From Cyanobacteria bacterium UBA4641 (GTDB taxonomy: Bacteria; Cyanobacteriota; Vampirovibrionia; Gastranaerophilales; Gastranaerophilaceae), in the NCBI GenBank assembly GCA_002405805.1, contig DHMN01000052.1, positions 1 to 15,600 on the forward strand: a stretch of 15,600 nucleotides of DNA, written 5' to 3'. Under the pieces are notes generated by a model. The model was not told the DNA's origin and made no database searches. It saw only the letters and a program-made list of their open reading frames with translations. Each line of letters opens with the position of its first letter. The stretch's first letter is position 1. Positions 1 to 6,439 of this stretch are shown piece by piece. The translations under genes were made by a program, and so were the position numbers.

Positions 1-12
1 ATAATCCAAGAC

Positions 13-94
13 TGTTTCAGCATCTCAAATAAAACATATTGGTCTAATGCAAAATTTGTAATATTAGAGACCCTGAAACAAGTTCAGGGTGACA
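13..94. repeat. Left arm of an ~82-bp inverted repeat around tmk
   Basis: Read on the minus strand, this stretch matches plus-strand 1109-1190 without gaps and with about 10 mismatches in 82 bp, counted by eye. Its right end holds a short hairpin at 67-95, with arms CCCTGAA and TTCAGGG around a 5-base loop. The two copies face each other across the tmk gene. No coding content is seen in it. Confidence 0.85.
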
Positions 95-95
95 G
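67..95. repeat. Short palindromic repeat, GAGA-arm-ACAAG-arm-TGACAG type
   Basis: The layout is GAGA, CCCTGAA, ACAAG, TTCAGGG, TGACAG, with perfectly complementary 7-bp arms. The same scaffold with different but still complementary arms is at 1177-1205, and in reverse orientation at 1109-1136. Confidence 0.8.
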
Positions 96-105
96 TTATG
101 GCTTT

Positions 106-167
106 GTCTCTCCGGCTGGGAGAGACCGAAATTGTTTTTGAGCAGAATGCGAAAAACTACAATTTCG
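106..167. repeat. Two adjacent hairpins in the tmk downstream gap
   Basis: At 106-126, GTCTCTCC pairs with GGAGAGAC around a 5-base loop. At 127-167, CGAAATTGT pairs with ACAATTTCG, and an inner T run faces an A run. Neither is followed by a T tract in the direction of tmk transcription, so they look like repeats and not like a standard tmk terminator. Confidence 0.6.
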
Positions 168-210
168 AGTGAGGGTTCGGACAATGCCATCAGCGTTCAA
201 TTGTGCTGAC

Positions 211-238
211 AACCCCTCTCCCTTCCCTAGGAGAGGGT
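211..238. repeat. CCCTCTCC...GGAGAGGG palindrome
   Basis: A hairpin of 8 bp, CCCTCTCC with GGAGAGGG, containing CTAGGAGAGGG. A related copy in the same orientation, with the same CTAGGAGAGGG end, is at 1069-1102 on the other side of tmk. On the minus strand it is the nearest palindrome downstream of tmk, but it has no U tract. Confidence 0.6.
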
Positions 239-282
239 ATAAAACTTTATGCCCTGCACTCAACCATACGACACACAGTCTC

Positions 283-894
283 TTACACAACCTCTTCAAC
301 AATCTTAATAACATCTTTTTGCACATCTTCAATAGACTGGGATGCATCGACAACCTTAATCCTTTGCGGATTGTGCTTTGCTATTTCAAGATAACCATCA
401 CGTACACGCTTGTGAAATTCAAATCCTGCACTTTCAAGACGGTCTTTTTCCGTCCCAACACGCGCCATAGATGTTTCCGTATCAATATCAAAAACGATAG
501 TTAAATCAGGATGAACTCCGTTCACTGCAAGTTCATTCAACATGTTGATATTGTCGATATTTTGTTCTCTTCCGTAACCCTGATATGCTACAGAACTGTC
601 TGTATGTCGGTCACAAAGAACAATTTTACCTGAGTTTATAGCAGGTTTAATTATGGTGTCAATATTTTGCGCCCTGTCTGCTAAATATAAAAACGCCTCA
701 CACCTGTCAGATACTTCACCGTCATAGTTTAGCAAAATTTCTCTAAGCTTTTCGCCTAACCCCTTGCCCCCAGGCTCACGAGTCAAAACTATTTCGTAAC
801 CTTTGTTGGTTAAATATTCTTTTAATAAATTAAGTTGAGTTGTTTTGCCACAACCATCCGCACCTTCTAAAGTAATAAATAAACCTTTTTTCAT
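283..894 (-). CDS. tmk: Thymidylate (dTMP) kinase
   Basis: Phosphorylates dTMP to dTDP with ATP in the cytoplasm, a required step toward dTTP. The 203-residue product shows the family motifs in order: a P-loop GADGCGKT at residues 11-18, TREPGG at 38-43, which contributes to nucleotide binding, the D-R-H version of the DRY/DRH motif at 95-97, and a LID segment near 145-154 with Arg145 and Arg152. The E-G-A-D-G-C-G-K form lacks an arginine inside the P-loop, as in type II (E. coli-like) enzymes, which take the catalytic base from the LID. Length is slightly below the usual 205-215 residues. The ATG at 894 is preceded by a purine-rich AGAGGAAGGA site. The gene stands alone between repeat-filled gaps, with a TATAAT at 915-920 on the same strand. 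Confidence 0.95.
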   Translation of the reverse strand: MKKGLFITLEGADGCGKTTQLNLLKEYLTNKGYEIVLTREPGGKGLGEKLREILLNYDGEVSDRCEAFLYLADRAQNIDTIIKPAINSGKIVLCDRHTDSSVAYQGYGREQNIDNINMLNELAVNGVHPDLTIVFDIDTETSMARVGTEKDRLESAGFEFHKRVRDGYLEIAKHNPQRIKVVDASQSIEDVQKDVIKIVEEVV

Positions 895-914
895 AAATCC
901 TTCCTCTTTTGTTC

Positions 915-920
915 ATTATA
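915..920 (-). promoter_or_regulatory. Probable -10 box of the tmk promoter
   Basis: A consensus TATAAT on the minus strand lies about 20 bases upstream of the tmk ATG. No convincing -35 hexamer is found at 16-18 bp spacing, so the assignment rests on the -10 box and its position. Confidence 0.5.
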
Positions 921-992
921 CCATGGTAAAAATGATTGGATTGGCATAACAGTATTACCTCATTACGAGGAAGATTTACTTGCAATTTATAT

Positions 993-1060
993 TGTCATTC
1001 TGAAAGGATTAAAAATCTTGCCAACTTGTTTGGCTTAGATTTTATCCTATTCAGAATCTC
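993..1060. repeat. 68-bp hairpin element with TGTCATTCTGAAAG / TATTCAGAAT ends
   Basis: The element folds almost end to end: TTCTGAA with TTCAGAA, AGGAT with ATCCT, AAAATCT with AGATTTT, and GCCAA with TTGGC around a short loop. Its outer ends match the elements at 3331-3396 and 9570-9638, but its interior stem has a different sequence. Confidence 0.8.
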
Positions 1061-1068
1061 TAACCGAA

Positions 1069-1102
1069 AACCCCTCACCCTACCCCTCTTCCTAGGAGAG
1101 GG
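1069..1102. repeat. CTAGGAGAGGG palindrome, second copy
   Basis: Related to the element at 211-238: both start AACCCCTC and end CTAGGAGAGGG, in the same orientation. The left arm here is longer and less regular. Confidence 0.55.
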
Positions 1103-1108
1103 AACATG

Positions 1109-1190
1109 TGTCACCCTGAACTGGTTTCAGGGTCTCTAATATTATGAATTTTGTATAAGCCTAATATGTTTTAGTTGAGATTCCGAAACA
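1109..1190. repeat. Right arm of the inverted repeat around tmk
   Basis: The reverse complement of 13-94 with about 10 mismatches. It begins with a hairpin, CACCCTGAA facing TTTCAGGGT. The last 20 bases of the window (15581-15600) match its first 20 bases with one mismatch, so this is a family with more copies outside the window. Confidence 0.85.
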
Positions 1191-1205
1191 AGTTCGGAAT
1201 GACAG
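1177..1205. repeat. Short palindromic repeat with TTCCGAA/TTCGGAA arms
   Basis: Same GAGA, arm, ACAAG, arm, TGACAG layout as 67-95, but the arms are TTCCGAA and TTCGGAA. Both arms have changed together, so pairing is preserved. Confidence 0.75.
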
Positions 1206-1249
1206 TTAAAATTTGACCAGTTGTACACTTGGATTCTTTGCGTTCTCTA

Positions 1250-1278
1250 TTGCAAAAGAGGGCGTAAACTGTTATAAT
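1250..1278 (+). promoter_or_regulatory. Promoter of the pilin-like gene
   Basis: TTGCAA at 1250-1255 and TATAAT at 1273-1278, 17 bp apart, a near-consensus sigma-70 promoter. It lies 45 bases upstream of the start codon, which leaves room for a leader carrying the AAGGAG site at 1305-1310. Confidence 0.75.
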
Positions 1279-1323
1279 ATTTATATAACGTGATTAAGAG
1301 TATAAAGGAGTTTTGAACAGTTG

Positions 1324-2568
1324 ATGAAATATAAAAAGTCAGAGTTTTGGAAATCTTTATTTGGTTTTACACTGACGGAAGTTTTGATTGCAACAGGTAT
1401 TGTAGGTATCATTGCAGCATTGGTTTTGCCTGCACTTGTTACTCATTTTAGAGATGAAGTTTTATCACACCATCTACAGCGTGAAATGACAGCAATAAAA
1501 ACAGCTTTAGATAACCTTGTTATAACCGAAAATAAGGCAAATTTTGGTGAAACTATGATGTATACGACATCTACCAGCCCTGATTATGATGCGACATCAG
1601 GTGCGTTTATCAAAAAATATTTAAGAGTCTCTAAATATTATGGAGACTTTACAAAAAACAAAGATACAATATTGAAAGAATGTTTTGCAGATAAATATTA
1701 TGAATACAGCGGAAATGATAAAAAAGAATATGATATTAAAACTCAGACATATTTAGACACCGCAGGAAAGTCTCAAAGTCTTGTAAAAGGCGCTTGCGCA
1801 AAACTTAAAAATGGTGCAAGTATCTGCTTAACTCCTCAAGTTGGTCAATCTGCAGTTTATGGGATTATTGACTTGAATGGTCCAAAGGGTCCTAATGTGT
1901 TTGGTAAAGATTTTATCGTTTTGGCTGGAGCTAATAAAATCAGTCCTGTAAAATTTACGGCTTATGACCCAACTGGTGAAGGCACAGAAAGCGTTGCAAC
2001 AACAGACAAACCAGAAATAACACCTGACCCTGATAATCCTTGTGAAATTGGTGATTATGGAGATGATTGTTGTAAATACTACTTGAATAAAGGATTAATT
2101 ACTTCAAATACCCATGAATGTTGTAACAATTCAACTGTTGCACCTTTAGCTGCAGCGTGCGCTAAAGAAATTGATATAACAGTTAATTTATGGCCAAGAG
2201 ACTGCAAACTTGGTGATAGTGACTGCAAGGTATACATTAATGCCAGCCTAACTATTGCAAAAATAAATGGGAAACTTGACCCTTTACCAGCTGGAGTAAC
2301 TCCACCGGACATTACCCTGTATTGTGATGGCAAAAAAGCTGGTTCAATGTCCGGTACTAATTTAAAAAATGCAATCGAATCCTCAAATGGCGATTACTAC
2401 TATTTTTCAAAAAATGTTACTTCTACTAACACTAATGCTCTGTGTGGATATAAAGACTCTTCACATGATTATGGAATAAGAACTAATTATTCTTCTGTAA
2501 CATTTAAAGACGGTTTCTCAAAGGATTACTCTTATGGTAACTATAAATGGTCAATTAATTATTTCTAA
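1324..2568 (+). CDS. Type IV pilin-like (pseudopilin) protein with a cysteine-rich C-terminal domain
   Basis: A prepilin with a class III N-terminal signal: after a short basic leader, G-FTLTE gives a prepilin peptidase site with Phe at +1 and Glu at +5, followed by a hydrophobic helix (about residues 16-40). The first part runs to about residue 210 and includes D-L-N-G-P-K-G-P-N-x2-G-K-D-F (about 183-197), a motif I associate with pseudopilin-like proteins of gut Melainabacteria. A Thr/Pro/Asp hinge (about 217-240) leads into a second module of about 175 residues with ten cysteines, including two CC pairs. At 414 residues it is far longer than a usual 130-200 residue pseudopilin. The start is ATG 1324 or TTG 1321; AAGGAG ends at 1310, so TTG is better spaced and ATG is the commoner codon. 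It has its own promoter and terminator. The role, whether minor pilin, secretion pseudopilin or adhesin, is not determined. Confidence 0.85.
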   Translation: MKYKKSEFWKSLFGFTLTEVLIATGIVGIIAALVLPALVTHFRDEVLSHHLQREMTAIKTALDNLVITENKANFGETMMYTTSTSPDYDATSGAFIKKYLRVSKYYGDFTKNKDTILKECFADKYYEYSGNDKKEYDIKTQTYLDTAGKSQSLVKGACAKLKNGASICLTPQVGQSAVYGIIDLNGPKGPNVFGKDFIVLAGANKISPVKFTAYDPTGEGTESVATTDKPEITPDPDNPCEIGDYGDDCCKYYLNKGLITSNTHECCNNSTVAPLAAACAKEIDITVNLWPRDCKLGDSDCKVYINASLTIAKINGKLDPLPAGVTPPDITLYCDGKKAGSMSGTNLKNAIESSNGDYYYFSKNVTSTNTNALCGYKDSSHDYGIRTNYSSVTFKDGFSKDYSYGNYKWSINYF

Positions 2569-2585
2569 AACATTATAATCATTCA

Positions 2586-2616
2586 ACGGAGGTGGCGATT
2601 GTCACCTCCGTTTTTT
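2586..2616 (+). terminator. Rho-independent terminator of the pilin-like gene
   Basis: A 9-bp GC-rich stem, ACGGAGGTG with CACCTCCGT around an 8-base loop, runs straight into a T6 tract, 18 bases after the stop codon. Confidence 0.92.
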
Positions 2617-2650
2617 AGTTCATGGGGTTATATTTTATTTAAACATGCGT

Positions 2651-2656
2651 TATAAT
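2651..2656 (+). promoter_or_regulatory. -10 box upstream of the 84-residue gene
   Basis: A consensus TATAAT 23 bases before the ATG at 2680. The -35 position is only an AT-rich match (TTATAT at 2628-2633). The predicted leader is about 15 bases. Confidence 0.5.
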
Positions 2657-2679
2657 ATAGATAGGGATATCGGAAAATT

Positions 2680-2934
2680 ATGGGATTCATTTACTCAGGT
2701 TCAAATACGACTTTGCCTATCGGCAGGGTTGAAGATTACAACAACACAAACCCATCACGCGGTGTTGCGATTTACCGCACCTTGCAAACCTCTGGCACTC
2801 CTATGAGTTTTTCCCAGAAAGTTAAACACAACACACAATTTGCGCAAACCATCTACGGCGATGGTCCGTACAGTTTGCTCCGCCCTAATTCTACATCAGA
2901 TGTTTTGGCTCAAAACATTGATTTGATGGCATAG
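2680..2934 (+). CDS. Small protein of unknown function (84 aa)
   Basis: I do not recognise this protein. It has 84 residues, no signal peptide or membrane segment and no cysteine. It is polar and rich in Ser, Thr and Asn, with a glycine/proline-containing start (MGFIYSGSNTTLPIG) that does not look like a long helix. A TATAAT box sits 23 bases upstream and a weak GGA ribosome-binding site just before the ATG. It lies between a strong terminator and a second small gene on the same strand, so it is probably transcribed on its own or with 3048-3251. The codon composition is normal for the window, which supports a real gene; the family is unknown. Confidence 0.65.
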   Translation: MGFIYSGSNTTLPIGRVEDYNNTNPSRGVAIYRTLQTSGTPMSFSQKVKHNTQFAQTIYGDGPYSLLRPNSTSDVLAQNIDLMA

Positions 2935-3047
2935 CCTCACTTTTAGGAAGTTTATTAAGATTTATTAACAAAAAGACAACAAATTTGGCAATTCTCGCAA
3001 TGAAAAATACTTTATATAAGAGTATATAGGAAAGAGGATAACAGGTT

Positions 3048-3251
3048 ATGAAAGAACAGGAATTAAACACATTGATGTCAGTAGTTACAGACCCAGTTGA
3101 AAATGTGTATAAAATCAGAAATTACAAAGATTTGGCAGAAATCCAAAGAATTATCAGAATCTTTAATATTTCTGAAGAGCAACATAACAAACATGCTATG
3201 TTATCAATTAAGAATTTGGCAACATTTAGATTAGTGTTGAGCAATAATTAA
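3048..3251 (+). CDS. Small helical protein of unknown function (67 aa)
   Basis: The product is charged and of helical character, 67 residues, without cysteine, signal peptide or membrane segment. An NYKDLAEIQRIIRIFNISEE stretch in the middle and a C-terminal ITN-like polar end suggest a compact helical fold. An AGAGGA ribosome-binding site lies about 9 bases before the ATG, and an almost perfect hairpin terminator follows at 3289-3315. A defined start and end support a real gene. No family is recognised; a small regulator or a structural adaptor are both possible and untested. Confidence 0.7.
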   Translation: MKEQELNTLMSVVTDPVENVYKIRNYKDLAEIQRIIRIFNISEEQHNKHAMLSIKNLATFRLVLSNN

Positions 3252-3288
3252 TTCCTGTTCTAAAGATTTGCATTTTCGGTAAAAGATA

Positions 3289-3315
3289 AAAAGTCCTTGC
3301 AAAGCAAGGACTTTT
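3289..3315 (+). terminator. Terminator of the 67-residue gene
   Basis: A perfect 12-bp stem, AAAAGTCCTTGC with GCAAGGACTTTT around an AAA loop, 37 bases after the stop. The flanking A and T runs give it the form of a bidirectional terminator. Confidence 0.88.
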
Positions 3316-3330
3316 CCATTAGAAGTATAT

Positions 3331-3396
3331 TGTCATTCTGAAAGCTTAGAAAATTTGTGTAAAGAATGAACTCCTAATTTTCTTGCTATTCAGAAT
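3331..3396. repeat. 66-bp hairpin element, near-copy of 9570-9635
   Basis: Differs from 9570-9635 at about 4 of 66 positions. The stem uses TTCTGAA/TTCAGAA and AGAAAATT/AATTTTCT. The changes near the apex break the small inner stem that the 9570 copy keeps, and the outermost right end (GAC) is also lost, so this copy looks the more decayed. Confidence 0.82.
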
Positions 3397-3416
3397 CTAT
3401 CAATGCTGATTTTGTT

Positions 3417-3436
3417 GTCGGCTTGGTAAAGCCGAC
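3417..3436. repeat. GTCGGCTT / AAGCCGAC palindrome
   Basis: A perfect 8-bp stem with a GGTA loop, followed by CTAC. Read on the minus strand it is GTAG-GTCGGCTT, a form resembling small dispersed palindromes known from many bacterial genomes. Only one copy is in the window. Confidence 0.6.
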
Positions 3437-3568
3437 CTACAAACTTAGATACCTAACCGCCACCGCCCCCTCTCCTGCTTAGCGATTTTGTTCATGATTA
3501 AATAATAACCGAAGGGTCAAAACTTAGCCCTCTCCAGTCTATGAGACTTTCATTGAGATTGTTTAATC

Positions 3569-3582
3569 CTTTCAGAATGACA
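3569..3582. repeat. Inverted partner of the 3331 repeat end
   Basis: CTTTCAGAATGACA is the exact reverse complement of TGTCATTCTGAAAG at 3331-3344. The pair bounds a 252-bp block. Confidence 0.7.
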
Positions 3583-3594
3583 TAAGTGTTAACA

Positions 3595-3631
3595 AGCAGA
3601 AGCGGAGGGGTTTCACCCCTCCGCTTCTGCT
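3595..3631. other. Perfect 16-bp GC-rich hairpin between convergent genes
   Basis: A 16-bp stem with a 5-base loop, 22 bases beyond the permease stop codon. It is the likely transcription end of the permease gene, but neither strand has a T tract directly after the stem, so it may act as a 3' stabilising structure or as a repeat. Confidence 0.65.
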
Positions 3632-3653
3632 ATACTTAAAAAATTTCCATCAC

Positions 3654-4976
3654 CTAGCGCAAGAATCTGAAATACAAATAAACTGAACTTAGCACAAGTG
3701 AAATAAATGTTACCAATGCTCCGTATTTCATAAATCTCAAGAATGAAATCTTGTGTCCATGAGATGCTGAAGTTTCACTAACTAAAACATTAGCGGCTGC
3801 GCCGATAATTGTCAAGTTTCCACCAAGGCAAGCGCCCAAAGACAATGCCCACCAAAGTGCATGCACATGACCTGTAATTGCATTTGGGTTAGCCGGATTA
3901 ATTAATTCTGAAATCAACGGAGCCATTGTTGCAGTATAAGGAATATTATCAATTATACCTGACAAAATTCCTGATGCCCAAAGAATAATCATTGTTGCAG
4001 CATCCAAACTTCCGTGAGTTAAGATAATCAACTGGTCTGCCAAGAATTTGATACCGCCGTTTGCCTCAAATCCACCAATTATGATGAACAAGCCCACGAA
4101 GAAGAAAATTGTAAGCCATTCAACGTCACGATAAATTTCTTTTGGTTTTTCAAACAACAACAAAAATGCTGCACCTGATACGGCAAACACAAATGCTGAA
4201 ATATGTGTGATATCATGAGTTACGAACCCTAAAATTACAAGCGCCAATGTAATCATTGAACGAATCATCAAATTTTTATCAGTGATAGTTTTTGAGTTAT
4301 CCAAATTTGCAACATGTTCCATTTTTTCAGGAGTTGCTTTCAAGCCTTTTCTAAACAAGAAAATCAACAATGAAATACAAACAAGGAAAATCACTGTTAC
4401 TATCGGAGTTAATTCTTTTACAAAAGCCATAAAACTTAGCCCTGCTCTTGTACCGATAATGATATTTGGCGGGTCACCAATCAAAGTTGCAGTACCACCG
4501 ATATTTGATGCTAAAACTTCTGTAATCAAAAACGGTACAGGGTCTGTGTCAAATTCTTTTGCAATAACAAAAGTTATCGGCATCATAAGAACCACGGTTG
4601 TTACATTATCAAGAAAAGCTGATGCAATAGCCGTAAATGCAGCCAGTGCAAACAAAACGGTTTTAGGATGACCTTTTGTCAATTTTAACAAATTCAGTGC
4701 CATCCATTTAAAAACACCGCTACGACTTGCGATATGGACGATAATCATCATACCGATTAGTAAGAAAATCACCTCAAAATCTACGTATTCAAAAACACCT
4801 TTCACATTACTATCAAGATTCAATGTCAAAGGAATTAAGCCCAAAAGCATTGTCAAAGATGCACCAACCAGTGCAACTACTGATTTTTGAATTTTTTCGC
4901 TTGCGATGAAAATATAGGAAATCAATAATATCATCCCTGAAATTATCATTCCATGCGAGTGAATAAAATCTAACAT
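3654..4976 (-). CDS. ArsB/NhaD-type (SLC13-like) ion permease
   Basis: A 440-residue inner-membrane protein with about 11-12 hydrophobic helices. It shows the two-fold internal symmetry of the ion transporter superfamily: D-N-V-T-T (123-127) with S-N-I-G-G-T-A-T-L-I-G-D-P-P-N (158-171) in the first half, and D-N-I-P-Y-T (343-348) with L-G-G-N-L-T-I-I-G-A-A-A-N (384-396) in the second. Family members include ArsB arsenite pumps, NhaD sodium/proton antiporters and P-protein-like carriers; the sequence does not decide the substrate. No arsR or arsC lies nearby, so arsenic resistance is not supported. GGGGGA lies 13 bases before the ATG, and a TATAAT at 5004-5009 suggests its own promoter, 71 bases beyond the protease gene. 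Confidence 0.88.
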   Translation of the reverse strand: MLDFIHSHGMIISGMILLISYIFIASEKIQKSVVALVGASLTMLLGLIPLTLNLDSNVKGVFEYVDFEVIFLLIGMMIIVHIASRSGVFKWMALNLLKLTKGHPKTVLFALAAFTAIASAFLDNVTTVVLMMPITFVIAKEFDTDPVPFLITEVLASNIGGTATLIGDPPNIIIGTRAGLSFMAFVKELTPIVTVIFLVCISLLIFLFRKGLKATPEKMEHVANLDNSKTITDKNLMIRSMITLALVILGFVTHDITHISAFVFAVSGAAFLLLFEKPKEIYRDVEWLTIFFFVGLFIIIGGFEANGGIKFLADQLIILTHGSLDAATMIILWASGILSGIIDNIPYTATMAPLISELINPANPNAITGHVHALWWALSLGACLGGNLTIIGAAANVLVSETSASHGHKISFLRFMKYGALVTFISLVLSSVYLYFRFLR

Positions 4977-5003
4977 TGTTTAATTTGTCCCCCTTTTTTA
5001 TTT

Positions 5004-5009
5004 ATTATA
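5004..5009 (-). promoter_or_regulatory. -10 box of the permease gene
   Basis: TATAAT on the minus strand in the short gap between the protease stop and the permease ATG. No good -35 is seen at the usual spacing. Confidence 0.5.
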
Positions 5010-5047
5010 CCTATTTCGCTTTTTATACAGGGTCTTTGTATATATTT

Positions 5048-6415
5048 TTAGAATTTGTGTCTGATTAGCGCGTAAACATCGTTAAACACAACAAATACCA
5101 TAAACAAAATTAACAGCAAGAAAAATACTGAACTTATTTTGTTTATAGTTTCTTCATCAAGCGGTTTACCTCTGAGTTTTTCGATAACCAAAAACATAAA
5201 GTGTCCGCCATCAAGAGCAGGAATCGGCAAGAAATTAACCAACGCCAAGTCTAATGATATCATTGCGGTAAGCAACAATCCTGAGAAAAATCCGCTATTA
5301 TTAATAACATCTCCGCCGATTTTTGTAATTACGACGATTCCGTGCAAATCTTTCATTGGAATTTTGCCTGTAAACAATTGCCACAAGCCGTAAACAAGCA
5401 TATAAGTTTGTTCCCACAAATATCTACAACTGCCTGAAATTACAGGCACAATGCCTTTTGTCGGTCTCAAAACTTCTCTTGCGCCAAGTTGAATGCCGAT
5501 AACCCCTTTTTCATTTGAATAAATTGTCTTTAAGTCAACAGTTTTGCCACCACGTTCTACCGTAAAATGAATAGGTCTTTGAGTATCAGAAATTGCGTAA
5601 GCCAAATCATTCAAAGTAACCTTACCATCAGCCAAATACGAAGTTTGGTCTTTTAAAGAGTCTCTTAATTTAACCTGTTCTGACGTCAAACTAACTTGGT
5701 TATCATGGTACAATTTGTAGCCCTTCAAAGCCTCTTTATCAATATGTAATTCGCTTTCATCCTGACGAGCAGGCAAAACAACATTTGTATTTTGCAAAAT
5801 TGCCTCATCTGTAGAAAGTTTTGGATTTAATTTTGTCAATTTGTCCAAATTTGATTCAACGGTTTCTTCATCAACCTTGCCATCAAAACGCGCACTATTT
5901 TTAGCATACAGAGTTAATGCATAAGGTGATTCGATATCTGAACCGTTGATTTTTAAAATTCTATCACCTTTTTGAAGACCGCTTGACCAAACAGATTCAT
6001 TTTTGCCTGCGGCAATATTATCCACATAGACCTGATATTGACCTGAAGGAAGTTTACCTTGAATAAACGCAGTCAACAAAACAAGGACAAACGCAGTTAT
6101 GATATTTGCGATTACGCCGGCTGAAATTACGACCATTCTTTGCCAAACAGGACGATTTATAAATCTGTCCATAGAATCAGCTGGAATGTTTGAATCCTTT
6201 TCATCATCAGGAAAAGAGACATAACCGCCTAACAAAAAGGCATGGACAACGACTTCTATGTCGCCAACTTGTTTGCTCCACAACGTAGGTCCGATAGGTA
6301 AGCCAAAACCGAATTTTGAAACCTTTATTCCTAAAGCTCTAGCCGCATAAAAATGCCCTGCCTCGTGAACAAGAACCAAAAAGCTGAGTAGCAAAATCAT
6401 TATAATTATTGACAT
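5048..6415 (-). CDS. rseP: RseP/MmpA-type site-2 intramembrane metalloprotease
   Basis: A zinc protease of family M50B that cuts membrane-anchored substrates, typically anti-sigma factors or leftover signal peptides, inside the bilayer. HEAGH (17-21) in the first hydrophobic segment gives two zinc ligands and the catalytic Glu; N-F-L-P-I-P-A-L-D-G-G-H (394-405) near the C-terminus gives the third ligand, Asp402. Other membrane helices lie near 95-118, 376-396 and 430-448. A PDZ-like segment starts with G-L-Q-K-G-D-R-I-L-K-I-N-G (146-158) and seems to resume at about 266-298, with a charged stretch of about 100 residues between. Length (455) is near E. coli RseP, which has two PDZ domains. ACAGGAGA lies 5 bases before the ATG. 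A terminator-like hairpin separates it from pheS upstream. Confidence 0.93.
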   Translation of the reverse strand: MSIIIMILLLSFLVLVHEAGHFYAARALGIKVSKFGFGLPIGPTLWSKQVGDIEVVVHAFLLGGYVSFPDDEKDSNIPADSMDRFINRPVWQRMVVISAGVIANIITAFVLVLLTAFIQGKLPSGQYQVYVDNIAAGKNESVWSSGLQKGDRILKINGSDIESPYALTLYAKNSARFDGKVDEETVESNLDKLTKLNPKLSTDEAILQNTNVVLPARQDESELHIDKEALKGYKLYHDNQVSLTSEQVKLRDSLKDQTSYLADGKVTLNDLAYAISDTQRPIHFTVERGGKTVDLKTIYSNEKGVIGIQLGAREVLRPTKGIVPVISGSCRYLWEQTYMLVYGLWQLFTGKIPMKDLHGIVVITKIGGDVINNSGFFSGLLLTAMISLDLALVNFLPIPALDGGHFMFLVIEKLRGKPLDEETINKISSVFFLLLILFMVFVVFNDVYALIRHKF

Positions 6416-6439
6416 AAAAATCTCCTGTGACTGTGTACG

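Larger units (their letters stand above)
895..1320. other. Repeat-rich intergenic region between tmk and the pilin-like gene
   Basis: This 426-base divergent gap holds, in order: the tmk -10 box, a 68-bp hairpin element (993-1060), a CTAGGAGAGGG palindrome (1069-1102), the right arm of the tmk-flanking inverted repeat (1109-1190), a short palindrome (1177-1205), and the pilin promoter (1250-1278). An open stretch at 936-1139 is made of these repeats and is not a credible gene. Confidence 0.8.
3252..3653. other. Intergenic gap with terminator and several palindromic repeats
   Basis: The 402-base gap between two convergent genes contains a terminator (3289-3315), a hairpin element (3331-3396), a GTCGGCTT palindrome (3417-3436), a CCCCTCTCCT fragment near 3467, the matching end of a 14-bp inverted repeat (3569-3582), and a 16-bp perfect hairpin (3595-3631). 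No gene is seen in it. Confidence 0.8.

Noticed and set aside
169..504. Open frames on the plus strand opposite the 3' end of tmk
   Set aside because: Antisense shadows of tmk plus repeat sequence; tmk has all its family motifs on the other strand.
936..1139. 67-residue open frame on the plus strand
   Set aside because: It is made of repeat sequence (a hairpin element and a palindrome), has no ribosome-binding site and resembles no protein.
13..1190. Composite transposon carrying tmk
   Set aside because: The inverted arms are short and non-coding, there is no transposase, and tmk is an essential gene of normal composition.
4282..4671. 129-residue open frame antisense to the permease
   Set aside because: A shadow of the permease gene; no ribosome site and no recognisable product.
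3654..4976. Arsenite efflux pump in an ars operon
   Set aside because: The fold fits, but arsR, arsC and arsA are absent nearby and related families carry Na+/H+ or organic anions.
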